From Chitinophagaceae bacterium (GTDB lineage Bacteria > Bacteroidota > Bacteroidia > Chitinophagales > Chitinophagaceae), in contig JAIEQT010000184.1 in the NCBI GenBank assembly GCA_019747455.1, positions 1 to 6,978 of the forward strand: 6,978 nt of DNA. The letters run 5' to 3'. A program made the position numbers and the translations under genes. The notes beneath the pieces are model-generated. The model did not search any database. It was not told the origin of the DNA and was given only the letters and a program-made list of their open reading frames with translations. This document shows, one piece after another, positions 6,322 to 6,978 of this stretch (positions within the stretch are counted from its first letter, which is position 1; every line of letters begins with the position of its first letter).

Positions 6322-6957
6322 ATGAAACAGTTAAAACTACAAATGCTTTTGGTAGGCCTTTTAATTGGCTTTTTTGCACAAGCACAAAACAGTGATTTTC
6401 AACAAGGAACAGTAACCAGTTATGGTAATGAAACAACCAGTGGCGCTATTAAACTCATGTTTAAACAGCGAGGGGTGATCATTTTTCAGAACAGCGGTTC
6501 ACAGAAAAAACAATTGTCTCCCAATGAAATAGCCGGTTTTACTGTAGGAGCCGAGCAATTTAGTGCCTATACGAATGATTTTTATAAAATTGTTAGCAAG
6601 GGCGAAAAAGCAATACTATTAGAAAGGGTAACCGATAATGGGGGGAAAATCTATTATAATGGTACGATACCGGTTAACACGCCCTCAGTAGCAGGTAAAA
6701 TTGGCGATTTTTACGTATTAAAAAATGGCACTACCGAGCCTGTATTGGTTTCTGGTACTGCTTTTCAGAAAAATGCAGCTAGCCTATTTGGAGATTGTTC
6801 GGTTTTGGGGTCGGCACTTACCGTTAAAACAGTGGATGAAGCATCTTTAAAAAATCTCTTTCCCATAACGGCGAGTACCGAGTGCCCGAACTTGATTGCG
6901 CCAAATCCATCGCCACACGAAGAGAAGTTATTTCAATTTCAGGAAAGGCCTTTTTAG
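6322..6957 (+). CDS. Small exported protein of unknown function, likely TetR-controlled
   Basis: 211 residues; I do not recognise a named family. A signal peptide is clear: MKQLKLQ, then the hydrophobic stretch MLLVGLLIGFFA, and a probable cleavage after AQA (residue 21) that leaves Gln22. The mature part (about 190 residues) is predicted beta-rich. Its first half has a pattern (SGAIKLMF, then KKQLSPNEIAGFTVG at 62-76, then DFYKIVSKGEKAILLERV at 86-103) that loosely resembles small exported Bacteroidota proteins I recall with an 'SP..I.GF' segment; this is weak memory evidence. Two cysteines in the mature part (159 and 188) could form a disulfide. It has neither a lipoprotein cysteine after the signal nor a T9SS tail, so it is probably periplasmic or secreted. 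It follows the regulator by 51 bases with an operator copy between them, suggesting it has its own repressible promoter. Confidence 0.85.
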   Translation: MKQLKLQMLLVGLLIGFFAQAQNSDFQQGTVTSYGNETTSGAIKLMFKQRGVIIFQNSGSQKKQLSPNEIAGFTVGAEQFSAYTNDFYKIVSKGEKAILLERVTDNGGKIYYNGTIPVNTPSVAGKIGDFYVLKNGTTEPVLVSGTAFQKNAASLFGDCSVLGSALTVKTVDEASLKNLFPITASTECPNLIAPNPSPHEEKLFQFQERPF

Positions 6958-6978
6958 CTGAATCATTAGTAAGGACTG

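Overview
The window is about 7 kb of chromosomal sequence from a member of the Bacteroidota. A Chitinophagaceae-like bacterium is my best guess, but that rank is inferred from overall protein flavour only. Four signs support the phylum. There is a 1153-residue exported protein with a C-terminal type IX secretion (T9SS) sorting domain. A Bacteroidota-type promoter (TTTTG, 19-base spacer, TACCTTTG) precedes rpsL. Purine-rich Shine-Dalgarno boxes are missing and the start codons sit in A/T-rich leaders. Both predicted exported proteins have glutamine right after the predicted signal peptidase site, as is common in this phylum.

Layout: (1) Bases 1-1011 hold a branched-chain amino-acid aminotransferase (ilvE), probably missing its first codons at the window edge. 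(2) Bases 1013-4474 on the minus strand hold a very large T9SS-exported, adhesin-like mosaic protein that converges on ilvE with one base between the two stop codons. The best ilvE terminator candidate lies inside this gene's 3' coding end. (3) Bases 4475-4661 are an AT-rich divergent intergenic region with the rpsL promoter. (4) rpsL (4662-5042) and rpsG (5108-5575) form a short ribosomal operon. A 65-base intercistronic segment with an inverted repeat separates them, and a terminator built on a perfect 28-base palindrome closes the operon. fusA, the usual next gene, is absent here. (5) Bases 5698-6270 encode a TetR/AcrR-type regulator, followed at 6322-6957 by a small exported protein of unknown function.

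The most interesting item is the last module. An identical 18-base near-palindrome (TTACTTATTAGTAAGTAA) lies 11 bases before the tetR start and again 13 bases before the start of the exported-protein gene. These look like two operators for the same repressor: one for autoregulation, one for a dedicated target gene. The exported protein has no function I recognise, so the pair is a candidate uncharacterised inducible envelope system. The rest of the window is housekeeping genes plus one large surface protein. I found no tRNA or rRNA genes, CRISPR arrays, insertion sequences or other mobile elements.
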